From Aspidapion aeneum (lineage: Eukaryota; Arthropoda; Insecta; Coleoptera; Brentidae), in NCBI GenBank assembly GCA_963576565.1, contig OY755044.1, positions 56,070,608 through 56,134,607 of the forward strand: a stretch of DNA of 64,000 nucleotides, in the 5' to 3' direction. The notes beneath the pieces are model-generated. The model was not told where the DNA came from. It did not search any database and was given only the letters and a program-made list of their open reading frames with translations. Positions 33,151 to 44,551 of the stretch are shown here, in pieces. Position numbers and translations under genes: made by a program. Each line of letters starts with the position of its first letter. The first letter of the stretch is position 1.

Positions 33151-34495
33151 TATCTTTGCTGCCAATTATATCCAAGCTCTATGAAAAATTATTGCTTAAA
33201 AGAATAAAACCCATCATAGAAAGACAAGAAATTATTCCATCTCATCAATTTGGTTTTCGAGACAAGCATTCCACGATAGATCAAGTACACAGAATTACTA
33301 ATATAATAGAAAAAGCACTAGAAGAGGGAAAAGTTTGTTCTGCAGTTTTTCTAGATGTAGCACAAGCATTTGACAAAGTGTGGCATGAAGGCCTTAATTT
33401 TAAACTAAAAAGGTTTCTGCCAAAAGAGTATTCGGATATTTTGGAATCATACATATCTGATAGACATTTTAGAGTAAAACAGGAAGACTCATACTCAAAT
33501 TTAAGAGAAATTCAAGCAGGCGTGCCCCAGGGTAGCGTACTAGGCCCTTATCTATACTTATTATTCACTTGTGATATCCCAAAGCCAGAAAATTGTCACT
33601 TAGCAACATTTGCCGATGATACTGGTTTATTGACGGTAGAAAAATCTATTGAAATTGCATAGAGAAACTTCAGGATGCAGTCACCCAAATTCACAGTTGG
33701 ACCACAAAGTGGCGAATAAAATTAAATGAAACCAAATCAATTCATGTTGATTTTACAAACAAAAATATAAATCACATACAAATAACAATTAACAACATTC
33801 CAGTACCATATTCGAATCAGGCAAAATATCTAGGTATGACACTTGATACCAAATTGCGCTGGAAAGCACATGTTAAGAAAAAAAAAGAAGAACTTGAGAT
33901 AAGGTATAGAAAAATGAACTGGCTAATTGGAAGGAAGTCCAATTTAACAATTCATAATAAGTTACTGCTTTATAGACAAATACTGAAACCAGTATGGACA
34001 TATGATATTCAACTATGGGGTTGTGCTAAAGAGAGTAACATTCTAGTTGTACAGAGATTTCAAAATAAAGTATTAAGAAACATTGTGAATGCACCTTGGT
34101 ACGTTCGAAATAGTGACCTTCATCGAGATCTAAAAATCGAAACTGTAGCAGAGACTATAAAAAAGTACGCAAAAAGCCATGAAGATAGACTCCATCGGCA
34201 TGTGAATGTGGAAGCAATTCAGCTTCTAGACAATACTATGCTAGTTCGACGACTAAAAAGAGTGAAGCCGTTTGAGCTAGTAAACTAAGTGAATTACACA
34301 TAAAACAAACTAATGCTATAAACACAACACAATTGTGAGTTACAGACTAAACAAAGCGGGGAGAACTGTTGAGTGAACCCTAAGTTTAAATCTGACTTTT
34401 CTAGTAAATTAAGTTAAAACAAAATTGCTAATTAGTCTTACTGACTAGATTGTAATAAAAAAAACACAGTGTGTTTGACAAATAATAAAAAAAAA
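33151..34495 (+). mobile_element. 5'-truncated Jockey-like non-LTR element
   Basis: Begins inside the RT at ISLLPIISKLYEK and ends after an AATAATAAAAAAAAAA tail. The flanks share ATGTATAA (33143-33150 and 34496-34503) as target duplication. Confidence 0.82.
33152..34288 (+). pseudogene. Jockey-like reverse transcriptase, partial
   Basis: RT blocks in order are LLPIISKLYEKLLLKRI, HQFGFRDKHSTIDQ, AVFLDVAQAFDKVWHEGL (catalytic D), IQAGVPQGSVLGPYLYLLF and LATFADDTGLL (FADD active site, about 33606-33630). A TAG or frameshift at about 33660 breaks the frame. The C-terminal thumb resumes at 33836 with KLRWKAHVKKKK and QLWGCAKESN and ends at a stop at 34288. The endonuclease and first RT blocks are lost by 5' truncation. 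The order and motifs match the Jockey clade of insect LINEs. Confidence 0.88.
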
Positions 34496-35522
34496 ATGTA
34501 TAAAGGATGATAGCTGTAAAGACTGCCTTTAAGGGGGTAATCGTAAAAATGATCGCAACATTTTAAAAAAAAAGTTATTTCCAGCAAAAGGGTATATCCT
34601 AACAACATGATAAGCCACATTTTTTATAGTACCCTTAAGTTTGCTTGTTTTGGCATGTTTTGGCTTTAGTTTTGGCTATACAAATGGTTTTTCTTTTCAA
34701 AAACTGTGCCGGTTTACATGAAGTAATATATTTGCTGTTGCATGCAAGATTAGTGTGCCTATATGAGACATTGTATTTGTATAGACAACAGATGTTGTGT
34801 CTTGCATGCAACTGCAAGTTTATTGCTCCATGTCAAGTGTCTTTGAGTAAACAACGTTTATTTCCAGGCAATGAAAAATGTTTGTGTTTTGACCAAATAT
34901 CAAACGATTATTTAAATTACGTTACAAAAAATGTTTAGGGGTATTTTTTGTTCTCTCCAAAAAAGTGAATCTGTTTCTTGCGTGGATTAGGCAATCCACT
35001 TTCGAATATTGTACTAGATAAGAGTTTTGGGGGGGCGAGATCCCATGAGGCCGTATTCTATTCATAAAATCTGTTGAAAATATTTAAAAAAATATTAGCT
35101 TCGGGGGGCCGGGCCCCTATATACGTCATTGCACTAAATTTGCTGTTGACTATATTTAAAGAAACCTTCACCTGTCAAATGTTATAGCTGTCAATTTTTA
35201 CCTGGTAAATGTCATATGTCAACTGTCAAATCATTGGGGGTGCCATTTTCTATTTTGATTTAGTATTTAAAGGCAAAATTCTAGAGGCCACTTTTTGCGT
35301 TTTGCGTTATAATGCAAAAATGAAAAAAGGAGTGACATTTGCCTCCGACAAGGAGTGACTTACGATAGAAATTAGACGATATATACATATATTACTAATG
35401 TTTTTAACTTTTTTTTTATTCGCTATAATAATCAAGAAGTAAGTTGAGTACCAATCAACCGCCATTCGATATATAAGCAGAAATGACATGTAATATTTGA
35501 CAAACTGAATCTGTCAGATGAA
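34496..35522. other. No gene seen; small repeats
   Basis: TTGCATGCAAGA at 34738-34749 and TCTTGCATGCAA at 34800-34811 are an inverted pair. 35030-35130 holds G-rich and GGGGGGCCGGGCCCC stretches like the ends of the 3424-3685 MITE, probably a related fragment. Confidence 0.45.
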
Positions 35523-35640
35523 CAGGAGCGTACGGTCCATGTAAGCAAGAGAAGCATTGCTTCCCTTAAGAAATCAAACATAATATAAATAAATTTTTAA
35601 TAGTTCACTATAAAAACTTGACGTATATTCGCGCTAATCC
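35523..35640 (-). mobile_element. Partial copy of the right end of the 4041-5497 hAT-type element
   Basis: CAGGAGCGTACGGTCCATGT, then GAAGCATTGCTTCCC, ATAAATCAAA and a final TTGACGTA block match the reverse complement of about 5385-5497 in order. Only this end was found. The other end and its duplication were not. Confidence 0.65.
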
Positions 35641-36424
35641 TGTAGGAGTGGTAAGACTGGATCAGAAGCAATATATCTTGCATGTATCATATACATAGAT
35701 ACTAGAAAAGCGGCATCTTATGTTATATTTCTATTTGTCTATCATAGAAGGGCGTATAAGAAAAGACCGCTTTGTAAACAGTTGTCTTTGTCGTACGCGT
35801 AGGAAACGAAGGATTCATTTACTGTCAGTCTTGATTTGACCCGAGAGCAGCATCTCTTTCGCAATAACCGCTGCGTCCTCGCACACTATGCGGAAGGTAC
35901 AATTGCTTCTCTTCTTATATAAAACAATGCGATAATTCAGTTCGCGCCCCTTAGCCTTGAAAATGCAACGACCGTTAAAACTAAATAGTTGTGTGATTGT
36001 ATAGTGTGTTTTTTGATTAACAAAAAGTTTCCTTCCCAAAATTTTATTGAAAAGACAAATATAATAAATAGGGCTAAGTCCAAGCCTAAAATGAAAAAGC
36101 TTACAATTACAATTTTATTGCCGATAAGTATGAGCAGTACGAGTGGCTAACCGGTTTTGAGAAAAAAATAAACATTTTTGATGGCCTGGTATATTTCTTG
36201 CTAATAAAATTGGTGTCTGGAATCATGGCGGTTTTTTAAATCCTAATCTGGGGGCACGGTAGTACCCCGCCAAGTTCGCGTAAACTGCTGTACCATCTTT
36301 TCTTCAGCCCATATTTAACCTAACTAAAACTCTACTTCGGAATGATCTAAGAAACTCAAACTTTGCACAGTCGTAGATCTTCGTAGACCCTAAGTTTCAT
36401 TGACTTCCATAAAGAAGTAAAGTA
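35641..36424. other. No recognised gene
   Basis: A 74-codon frame on the minus strand (35815-36039, MGRKLFVNQKTHYTITQLFS) has no known motif. It may be chance or a decayed element part. Confidence 0.35.
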
Positions 36425-37015
36425 GTTACGAAATTTCAAAAAAAGTTCGAAATTGCCACTCATGTATAGATCATCAAAATTCTATTGTACTTCCAGACTT
36501 CCAGACATACTACAAAGCTGAAATTTGACAGACTGATAGAAATTATGACTAAACCCTTGGAAAAAATCAATAAAAATTCAAAATTCTAATTTACTCCCCT
36601 CTTCAATACATGTAAAGTTATGTAAAAGTAACACTGCCCACTTCCAGAAGCGCCAGAGAGCTGAGCTTTGGAAGACTGATAGAAAATAATATAAAACTAT
36701 AGGAGATAATTTAAAAACCTCAAAATTTTAATGTACTTCCCTCCCCTATAAATGTAACTCATGTAAAAGTAACATTGCCCACTGCCAGAAACGCTAGAGA
36801 GCTAAGCTTTGGAAGGCCAATAGGAATTATGATAAAAATATTTCAAAAAATTAAAAACTCCAAAATTTTAATTAACTTCCCTCCCCTATAAATGTAAAGT
36901 TATGTAAAAGTATCATTGTCCAATTCCAGAGACGTTAGAGAGCTTAGTTTGGAAGACTGATAGGAACTATGATAAAACCGTAGAAAAAAGTTAAAAAACC
37001 TCAAAATTTTTAATA
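36425..37015. repeat. Tandem repeat, about four diverged units of ~125-145 bp
   Basis: Each unit carries CTCCCCTATAAATGTAA, AAAAGTAACATTGCCCA, AGAGAGCTNAGCTTTGGAAG and GATAGGAATTATGATAAAA in that order. Unit starts fall near 36440, 36590, 36728 and 36873. The first unit is the most diverged. Confidence 0.8.
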
Positions 37016-38569
37016 AGGCGTTGCAAAAATTTTGGATTGTCACAGTACCCACCCTCCCCTATTATAATTTGATTTCAACAATGGTGGGTACGACTGATGA
37101 TTTTACGTTGAAACGATACTTTCTAGAGGCCTTTAAAAAACAGTTGTGTAGTCATAAAGTGTGTTTTTGTGTAATTTTGTTGAATGAAATATTTTTCCCA
37201 ACGTATTAACGAAAAGATAAATAGGTTCATAGATAACGGTAGGCTAAAGCAAGATATTAAAGTTTACCGAAAACTAAAAAGGATAGAAAAGTACAAAAAA
37301 GTAAGTTTAAAAAAAATTGCTTCCCGTGTCTCAAATTTCACAGCAAATCCTTGCTAATGACGAATATTAAACATCAGTAATAGCGGCGCTGCGTCTCAAA
37401 AGGGCAAAGAAATAGAGCGCTGACAAAGGAGCATGCAGAAAAAGGCCGCACGAACAAAAGAGCGCGAACAAAATACTACTTTATGTTTTGGTTCATCACA
37501 AAAAGAAACGATAACCTAATCATAGTCTAGCCTATTCATAACTAATATAACCGAACCGAACCAAACCTAATATAATTTACCTAACATTACCTCACCCCAA
37601 GTTCTTTAAACTTTTACACCTAGGTTACCTACAGAATTTGAAAGATCATTAAACCTGACTGGACAATTGTAATCAGAATAAAAAATCTACGTCACTGAGT
37701 TGCCTTGAACAATTTGTTATACGGGTATAGTTACGTTCACATGACTGTTCAATTTCTATAGGCAACCTGTGTAAAAGTATAAAGACCTTGACCTCACCCT
37801 ATCTAACCTAATTTCACTTCGCTCGCATACCTAACCTAACTAGAGCTTGTTTGACATGCAAAGTTAACGCGTGAAGTACACGCAAACGAATAAAATAGAG
37901 GATATTTTGCTTTTGTTAGAACAAACAAAATAGAATTAGTATAGATCGCTTCAAGTATAAGTGAACACCGCTTGTCAGAAACTCTGAGGAAAGCATGTAA
38001 ATTTTTTTAAAGCAATGAATGCAACTAAACCAAACATGATGTTAATGTCACGATTTTATTTTTTCTTTCAAAAATGTCAAAAGAATACAGGAATTTTTTA
38101 TTATTTTCTGAAGGGGGATATTAAAAGGGTTACATTTTCCTTGAAAGACGTATAGTATTCTTTTAGCTGTTTTCGAAAACATTTTGTTTGTTTTTTAATA
38201 AATTCTCCTCAAGCTTTTCAGTCAGCCCGTCGACGGTCTGTTTGTGGCACTTTTATTATTCTTTTCCACTTTATAAAGCTGTTGCTCAGTTTTGTGTGCC
38301 GCGTATATTTTTTGAAGTTTTTGGAGAATATAAAACGCACCATAAGCCACGCGAATTGTTATTTTACTAAAGGTAGTAGGTAGGTAGGTATATATAATAT
38401 TATGTGAATTTTTCAGATTTTCTCTGAGAAAACTTCAAATATTTCAAACCAAATAAAAAAAGTTTTTTAGACTATTCTCCAAAGTAGGTAGGAAAACTAA
38501 TTGGTGGAAACCGGTTAACTTATAAAAGACATAAAAATATACCATATTGGAAAAACTGTACTATCCATG
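37016..38569. other. No gene seen
   Basis: Short chance ORFs. CCTAAC/CCTAACC words are scattered at 37510-37850. A short GTAGGTAGGTAGGTA run is at 38368-38389. Confidence 0.5.
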
Positions 38570-38898
38570 GGGAAGCCTGCTTAGAAAGAAAAATACTAAT
38601 TTACCAGGTGTTTAGATATTACCTAAGAAAAGCAAATTCTTCTCTTTACCTCCTCCCAATTCTTGTTTGAATGAATTTTATTCCATTGACTACTTTGCAG
38701 AATTAGAAAGTACACTGTCGATACCGTAACGAGAGCTTGTTTTTTCTCAGTGCCAATTCTGGTGTTTAATTTCTGCTCCGATGTTCCCGCTCTTCTTTTA
38801 ACTTTTTGAATTTGCTAAGATCCGGGGTTAACCCTTATGTTTCTCTTCTTATCTAAACACCTGCTAAATTACTTTTTCCTTTTCTAAGCAGGCTTCCC
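38570..38898. mobile_element. ~330-bp MITE with inverted ends
   Basis: The left end GGGAAGCCTGCTTAGAAA (38570-38587) and the right end TTTCTAAGCAGGCTTCCC (38881-38898) are perfect inverses. Inner arms also pair (TAATTTACCAGGTGTTTAGA with TCTAAACACCTGCTAAATTA-like sequence). Target duplication is unclear. Confidence 0.85.
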
Positions 38899-39333
38899 TA
38901 TGTTCAGTTTAGTTTTATTCCATATGGTATACATTTAAGTTAGTAATATTTGCATAACTTTTAAAACTTGACTTTTGTCTTCTTGCACGTAAAAGAAAGT
39001 ATCAATCAAAGCAATTGGCATCGGTTCAAAATCAAAATTCGTACACACCAAAGCAATATTCACTTCAAAATGAGAAAAAGTATTTATTTGGAACATTGCA
39101 TTTACTGAAGTCAAATCATCTCTCATTATAAGACACATTTGTTTCATTCCAAGAAAATTATATTGACTTATTTCTAGACAAAGAAAATCTTTCTTGTATG
39201 AAGATAATTTGATTCTCCTTTCAAAACCATTAATGTTTCTTTTATTTAGAAAGTTAGAAAAAAACGGATTTTTATATTTTTTCTGATTTAGTCCACAGTT
39301 ATCTATTTTATATAATCCTATTTTAACCTTACT
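38899..39333. other. No gene seen
   Basis: A 70-codon minus-strand frame (38935-39147) has no recognised motif. Confidence 0.4.
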
Positions 39334-39484
39334 CAGGGGCGGATTTAGGACTTTTATTTTAGGGGGAATGTCATAATAAATAAAATAAATAGTAATATAT
39401 ATATAATATATAATAATGTAAACATAGTTTGGGATTTCGGGGAGGGCAATTTCCCCTTTTTCCCTTCCCGTAGATCGGCGCCTG
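39334..39484. mobile_element. ~150-bp hAT-like MITE
   Basis: The left end CAGGGGCGGATTTA and right end TAGATCGGCGCCTG are imperfect inverses. The inside is G-rich on the left and C-rich on the right, with an AT microsatellite between. No clear 8-bp duplication was found. Confidence 0.6.
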
Positions 39485-39504
39485 TCTAACCAAATTTAAC
39501 TTGG

Positions 39505-40500
39505 CAAAAACGACAGCGAACCAAGGAAACTAAGTCCATGGCGGGAAGAAAACGTCCACCGGTCTATATGGAAGAAAGACATTTCGTCACAGTTCAACCA
39601 GACCATGCTATCACCGTCTCCACGGTGTCGGTTCGGAACATAACACCATACGGACCAGCTAACAAAGTATAAAGGTAACTTTATAGAGTATAGTCAACCA
39701 CGGACACCGGAGTTTTGGAAAAAGGTATTTCTTTCCTCAGCGTGGCTTGCTTGACACAAGGTAGAACAAACTGACTACAAGATACAAGGTAAATAAAGAA
39801 AAATTAAAAATAAGGTGAAACTTATTTTTTTATTCTACGAGTGAAACGACAGCGAACCAAGGAAACTATTTCCATATAACGGGACCAAAACGTCCATCGA
39901 TCTATAAGGAAGAAAGACATTTCGTCATAGTTCAACCAGACCATGCTATCACCGTCTCCACGGTGTTCGATCGGAACCATAACACCATACGGACCAGTTA
40001 ATAAAGTATAAATGGCAACTTCATAGAGTATAGTCAACCACGGACACCGGTGTTTTGGAAAAAGGCATTTCTTTCCTCAGCGTGGCTTGCCTGATACAAG
40101 GTAGTATAAACTGACTACAAGATACAAGATAAATAAAAAATAATAAAAAATAGGTAAAACCTATTTTTTATTCTACGAGTGAAACGAGAGCGAACCAAGG
40201 AAACTAAGTCCATGGCGGGACAGAAACGTCCACCGAAAACTATAAGAAAGAAAGACATTTCATCACAGTTCAACCAGACCATGCTGTATCCACGGTGTCG
40301 GTTCGGAACCGAAAACAATAAGTTAACAAAGTATAAATGGCAACTTAATAGGGGTATAGTCAACCACGGACACCGGTGTTTCCACCTTGTGTCAGTCAAG
40401 CCACACTGAGGAAGGAAATGCCTTTTTCCGAAACACCGGTGTCCGTGGTTGACTTATACCCCTATGAAGTTGCCTTTTATACTTTGTTAAGTCAACTTAG
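39505..40500. repeat. 338-bp satellite array, three units
   Basis: The word AGCGAACCAAGGAAACTA recurs at 39514, 39851 and 40189, giving periods of 337 and 338 bp. Each unit also holds a CACGGACACCGGNGTTT block and a TTTCTTTCCTCAGCGTGGCT block. Unit 3 is partly deleted and turns into an inverted copy. Confidence 0.9.
40322..40491. repeat. Inverted repeat closing the satellite array
   Basis: TTAACAAAGTATAAATGGCA...ACCACGGACACCGGTGTTTC at 40322-40382 pairs with its complement at 40429-40491. The loop of about 46 bp also comes from the satellite unit, inverted. Confidence 0.88.
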
Positions 40501-41686
40501 TTTGAGAGATAATATTATCAAGAAAATATGGTCCCTGTTCTTATTTACATTTTATTTTTCTGTGTAAATTGTCATTCAGGTGCCTATTTTGGCTGCAGAA
40601 CAATGTCGGGCATTTTTCGCCGGCAACTTTTAAAAGTGGTCCTAAAATAAACTGAATTTATTAGATTTTGGAATCCCGTAAAGAATACATTTTTTGAGGT
40701 ACATACGGTATAATGCAAGAAAAATAAAATTACTTTGTTCATTAGACACGAAACTCTAGAAAGGAATTTTAATGAAAATTTTACTTCTATGGGGATAGCC
40801 TCTACAAAATCTAGTTCTGCGATATATAAGCTGCCCATAAAGAATGTGACTAATCATCACAGCTTTAGGCTTTCGCTTTCCTTAGCTTAAATTAAAGCCT
40901 GTAATTAACGTCAACTTAGCTTTTAGCAGGTTATATTTCCTCTATGCCTATTTGGGGTCTTTACCTAAAACTAAAAAAACCTAGTCACTTAAATGAACAT
41001 TTGCAACCTCCGTCGCAGACCAATAATAAGGGGGGCGCGGGAGTTCTGATGTAATTTAAATTTTAAAATCACAAAAAGTTATATTTGACAAATGTAAATA
41101 AAAATAAGAAAATATTAACAATTCGGCAACAACGCCTTGTACGCCAAAGCATTATCTGTGATCAGCCATATACTGTCCTGTTTCCCGTTTAATTATTAAA
41201 AAATCAGTTTAGTTATGGTTTTGCCAAGAAGGATTATATAACTATCTTTGCTTTAACGTTGATCCGTTGATGTTTTTACAAGTTGCATATTTTTTTATGT
41301 TTGGTTTATGTCTAACTAATAATTAATATAATAGGTAAGTAGGTAACTTCCCTAAAATGTTTTACTTAGATATTGCTTTTTACCGGAAATATTCTTAATG
41401 GTCTCTAATTGAGTTTTTTATACACCGGTGTTAAGAATTTCGGAATATTTAGGGTAGTAAAATTTATCCAATTATGATGAAATTATGATAAAATTTATTG
41501 TGTAAACGTAGTTTTTAGCACTCGCTGATTTCTTTTCAATGGGACGAAAAATATCAATTTAGCGGCGTTGAAAATTGGAGTAGTTAATAAGGAAACATGC
41601 ATTTTTTAATTAATTTTGGTTATTACAAATATTTAATTTTACCAGTGTTTATTTTAAAAAAATAAATGGATCCATGACGGATCTGA
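40501..41686. other. No gene seen
   Basis: AT-rich, short chance ORFs. The last 26 bases (from about 41661) match the sequence before DNA element copy 1. Confidence 0.5.
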
Positions 41687-41843
41687 TAACTTCCTAGCCC
41701 ATTAGCACATTCCACAGTTTTTTATAAATATATCCGAAACGAAACCTCTTACGAAGCTTTTAGTTATAGCACGAATTGTTGAGGAAAATGAGTTCTACAA
41801 TCCTTTGTTTGAAACTCGTAGACAATGATTGTGTAGAAATAAA

Positions 41844-42388
41844 ATTTCGGACTTCCATTGTCTTTATTTATTTTAAAACACGACGTTTCGGTTAGTAAGT
41901 ATCTCTAACCGTTATCAAGTGTAAACTAAACAATCTAGTCTTTAGGCTACTACTTATACTACTTGGTGTGCAGTCAGGTGTGACGGCCCGCCCCCTTTTT
42001 TAATCCTAAGATGCCTGTTTTCCTTAAGGAGTGGTTTCCATATGTTTGGTATGTCCGTGCTTGGTTGACTGAAAACTTCTTTATTCTGCATTATAAACGC
42101 AGCTTCAATAAACTTTCGTTTTCGCCAAGGCGACTCCTTATGTAAAACTTTAGCTTCTGACCACTGAATCCTGTGATCATTTGACCATGCATGATCTGCT
42201 AAACCGGATTTTTCCATATCCCCTAATTGGGTACTTTTTAGATGTTCATTTACTCTAACCTGAAGAGGGCGTTTCGTTTCACCTACATATGATTTACCAC
42301 ACTCACACGGGATTTGGTAAATACATTCCTTATTATTTAAGGGATTGTCTGGTTTTGTTTTAGTTACAAAACTTCTTATCGTATTTCC
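41844..42388 (-). repeat. PLE 2 left inverted arm (3' end of the body)
   Basis: It includes the end of the ORF (GIY-YIG part) and the 3' UTR with ACACGACGTTTCGGTTAGTA. It pairs along its length with 44007-44551. Confidence 0.88.
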
Positions 42389-43912
42389 CGAAGAAAATAC
42401 TGTTTTTATATTATAGTGTTTAGCTATTCGTCTTATATTTTCTGAAATCCCTTGAACAAATGGAATGTTAATAACACCTAACGGATTACCATTTTGAGAA
42501 TTTGGTACATTTAGTTTGTTTTTAATTTTAAATATCGTTGAGTTTATTAATTTCTCGGAATAACCATTCTGTTGTAAGTCCTTTTTAATGTTTTTAATTT
42601 CTGTGGTTAATTCTTCATTATTACTACAAATATTTATGGCTCTTAAATACAAACTTCTTATAACTCCTTGTTTTGTAGCAACAGAATGATTAGACTTAAA
42701 ATTTAGGTACTGTCCCGTGTGTGTAGGTTTCCTATATACAGTGGTTTGAATGTTTCTGTCTGATCGTTTGACAAGAACATCCAAAAAAGGTAAGGCCGAA
42801 TCTTTTTCAATTTCCATTATGCACTTGATTGTTGGTCGAATACCGTTTAAATGGTGTAGAAAATTCTGTAGTTCGTCTTCATTTTCCGGCCATATAATAA
42901 ATGTGTCATCCATGTGTCGTAGCCATAGTTTTAGTTTGACTCTTGCTGTGTTGATCGCATGGTCTTCGAACCACTCCATGTAGATGTTTGCTACCACTGG
43001 CGAAAGAGATGAACCGATTGGGAGTCCATCATTTTGCGCGTAAAACTTATCTTTCACTTGAAAGTAAGAGTTACGGAGACAGAGCTCCAAAAGATCCATC
43101 ACCTCCTCCACCGATAGCGATATTCTCTCGTGAAGTGTATCATCAGTTTGTAATTTGTTTTTGATGATACTGAGTGACTCATTTATTGGCACGTTGGTGT
43201 AGAGACTTTCTACATCAAAACTTACAAATCTATCGCCGGGATCTAATTCGATACCTTTTAAAACCTCGACAAAATGTTCCGAGTTTTTGACAAAAGATTC
43301 GGACTTACCCTGTAGTGGTTGAATTATGTCCAACAAAAACCTCGACAAAGTGCTGGTCGGTGAGTCCCTGGAGCTGGTGATTGGTCGCAGTGGTATATCC
43401 TTCTTATGGATCTTTGGTAATCCATAAAAATGTGGTGCCTTACTGTGGTGTGGAGTCAGGCGGGATCTAACAGTGTCCGGGATATTTTCAGCATACTTCT
43501 TCAAAGTCCTGTAGATGCCTCCTTCTATGGTGGTGGTTGGATCTTTGGGTAGTTGCTTGTAGTCTCCTTTCTCCAGAACTTCTTGGATCTTTTTGTCGTA
43601 AGTCTCGACATCTAAGATCACCGTCGCGTTTCCTTTGTCGGCCGGTAGAATCTTGATTGATTTGTCACCCTGCAGGTTCTTGATTGCCCGTTTTTTTTGA
43701 CTGGTGATGTTTGTCTTTTGTTGTTTCTTTCTTTCCAACGTTGTTCTTACTTTATGGCGAAACTCATCTGCTTCGGGTTGAGGTAGACTAACGGTTTCTA
43801 TTGCCGCAATAATTTCCAGTGTCGGTGTCTGTGCCGGTGCAATGGTGAACTTAAGTCCCTTACTGAGTACCAATTCTTCGTTGATGCTCAGAGTCCGTTT
43901 GAAGATGTTCAC
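41954..43912 (-). CDS. Penelope-like reverse transcriptase with GIY-YIG endonuclease
   Basis: The open frame is 652 codons. The N-terminal region (GDKSIKILPADKGNATVILD) is typical of PLEs. RT blocks are PHFYGLPKIHKKDIPLRPI, FVSFDVESLYTNVP (catalytic D), GLPIGSSLSPVVANIYME, and LRHMDDTFIIW with the active-site DD (MDD codons at 42905-42913). SALPFLDVLV follows. The C-terminal GIY-YIG nuclease is CIYQIPCECGKSYVGETKRP. The protein should copy PLE RNA and cut target DNA. The annotated first codon is a GTG. Just upstream the frame meets a TAG near 43936, while a second frame at 43912-44006 reads STHREKLKKLQTRT, the expected N-terminal part. So a frameshift near 43912-43935 and 5' truncation at 44006 have removed the true start. 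The enzyme core itself is undamaged. Confidence 0.88.
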   Translation of the reverse strand: MNIFKRTLSINEELVLSKGLKFTIAPAQTPTLEIIAAIETVSLPQPEADEFRHKVRTTLERKKQQKTNITSQKKRAIKNLQGDKSIKILPADKGNATVILDVETYDKKIQEVLEKGDYKQLPKDPTTTIEGGIYRTLKKYAENIPDTVRSRLTPHHSKAPHFYGLPKIHKKDIPLRPITSSRDSPTSTLSRFLLDIIQPLQGKSESFVKNSEHFVEVLKGIELDPGDRFVSFDVESLYTNVPINESLSIIKNKLQTDDTLHERISLSVEEVMDLLELCLRNSYFQVKDKFYAQNDGLPIGSSLSPVVANIYMEWFEDHAINTARVKLKLWLRHMDDTFIIWPENEDELQNFLHHLNGIRPTIKCIMEIEKDSALPFLDVLVKRSDRNIQTTVYRKPTHTGQYLNFKSNHSVATKQGVIRSLYLRAINICSNNEELTTEIKNIKKDLQQNGYSEKLINSTIFKIKNKLNVPNSQNGNPLGVINIPFVQGISENIRRIAKHYNIKTVFSSGNTIRSFVTKTKPDNPLNNKECIYQIPCECGKSYVGETKRPLQVRVNEHLKSTQLGDMEKSGLADHAWSNDHRIQWSEAKVLHKESPWRKRKFIEAAFIMQNKEVFSQPSTDIPNIWKPLLKENRHLRIKKGGGPSHLTAHQVV

Positions 43913-44006
43913 TATAGTGCTTGGTGTCTTGCGTCTGTTCTATCTTGAGTACGTGTCTGTAGTTTCTTAAGTTTTTCTCGGTGAGTTGATCTTATCTTCT
44001 GTCTGT

Positions 44007-44551
44007 GAAATACGATAAGAAGTTTTGTAACTAAAACAAAACCAGACAATCCCTCAAATAATAAGGAATGTATTTTACCAAATCCCGTGTGAGTGTGGTA
44101 AATCATATGTAGGTGAAACGAAACGCCCTCTTCAGGTTAGAGTAACTGAACATCTAAAAAGTACCCAATTAGGGGATATTGAAAAATCCGGTTTAGCAGA
44201 TCATGCATGGTCAAATGATCACAGGATTCAGTGGTCAGAAGCTAAAGTTTTACATAAGGAGTCACATTGGCGAAAACGAAAGGTTAAGGAAGCTGCGTTT
44301 ATAATGCAGAATAAAGAAGTTTTCAGTCAACCAAGCACTGACATACCAAACATATGGAAACCACTCCTTAAAGAGAACAGGCGCCTTAGGATTAAAAAAA
44401 GGGGGCGGGCCGTCACACCTGACTGCACACCAAGTAGTATAAGTAGTAGCCTAAAGACTAGATTGTTTAGTTTACACTTGATAACGGTTAGAGATACTTA
44501 CTAACCGAAACGTCGTGTTTTAAAATAAATAAAGACAATGGAAGTCCGAAA
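44007..44551 (+). repeat. PLE 2 right inverted arm, partial PLE copy in opposite orientation
   Basis: A 5'-truncated copy of the PLE 3' end on the plus strand. It contains the GIY-YIG region (SYVGETKRPLQVRV near 44104-44146) and the C-terminus. An extra T in ATTTTACC near 44075 shifts the frame, and scattered substitutions distinguish it from the left arm. It joins the body directly at 44006/44007. Confidence 0.87.

Noticed and set aside
34645..34938. 97-codon Leu/Cys-rich frame
   Set aside because: Covers a small inverted repeat (TTGCATGCAAGA) and has no domain; a minus-strand frame overlaps as well.
35815..36039. 74-codon frame on the minus strand
   Set aside because: Basic but without any motif I recognise; too short to call.
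37510..37870. CCTAA/CCTAACC words suggesting interstitial insect telomere repeat
   Set aside because: The words are scattered and irregular, not in tandem; they look like AC-rich chance or a degenerate repeat.
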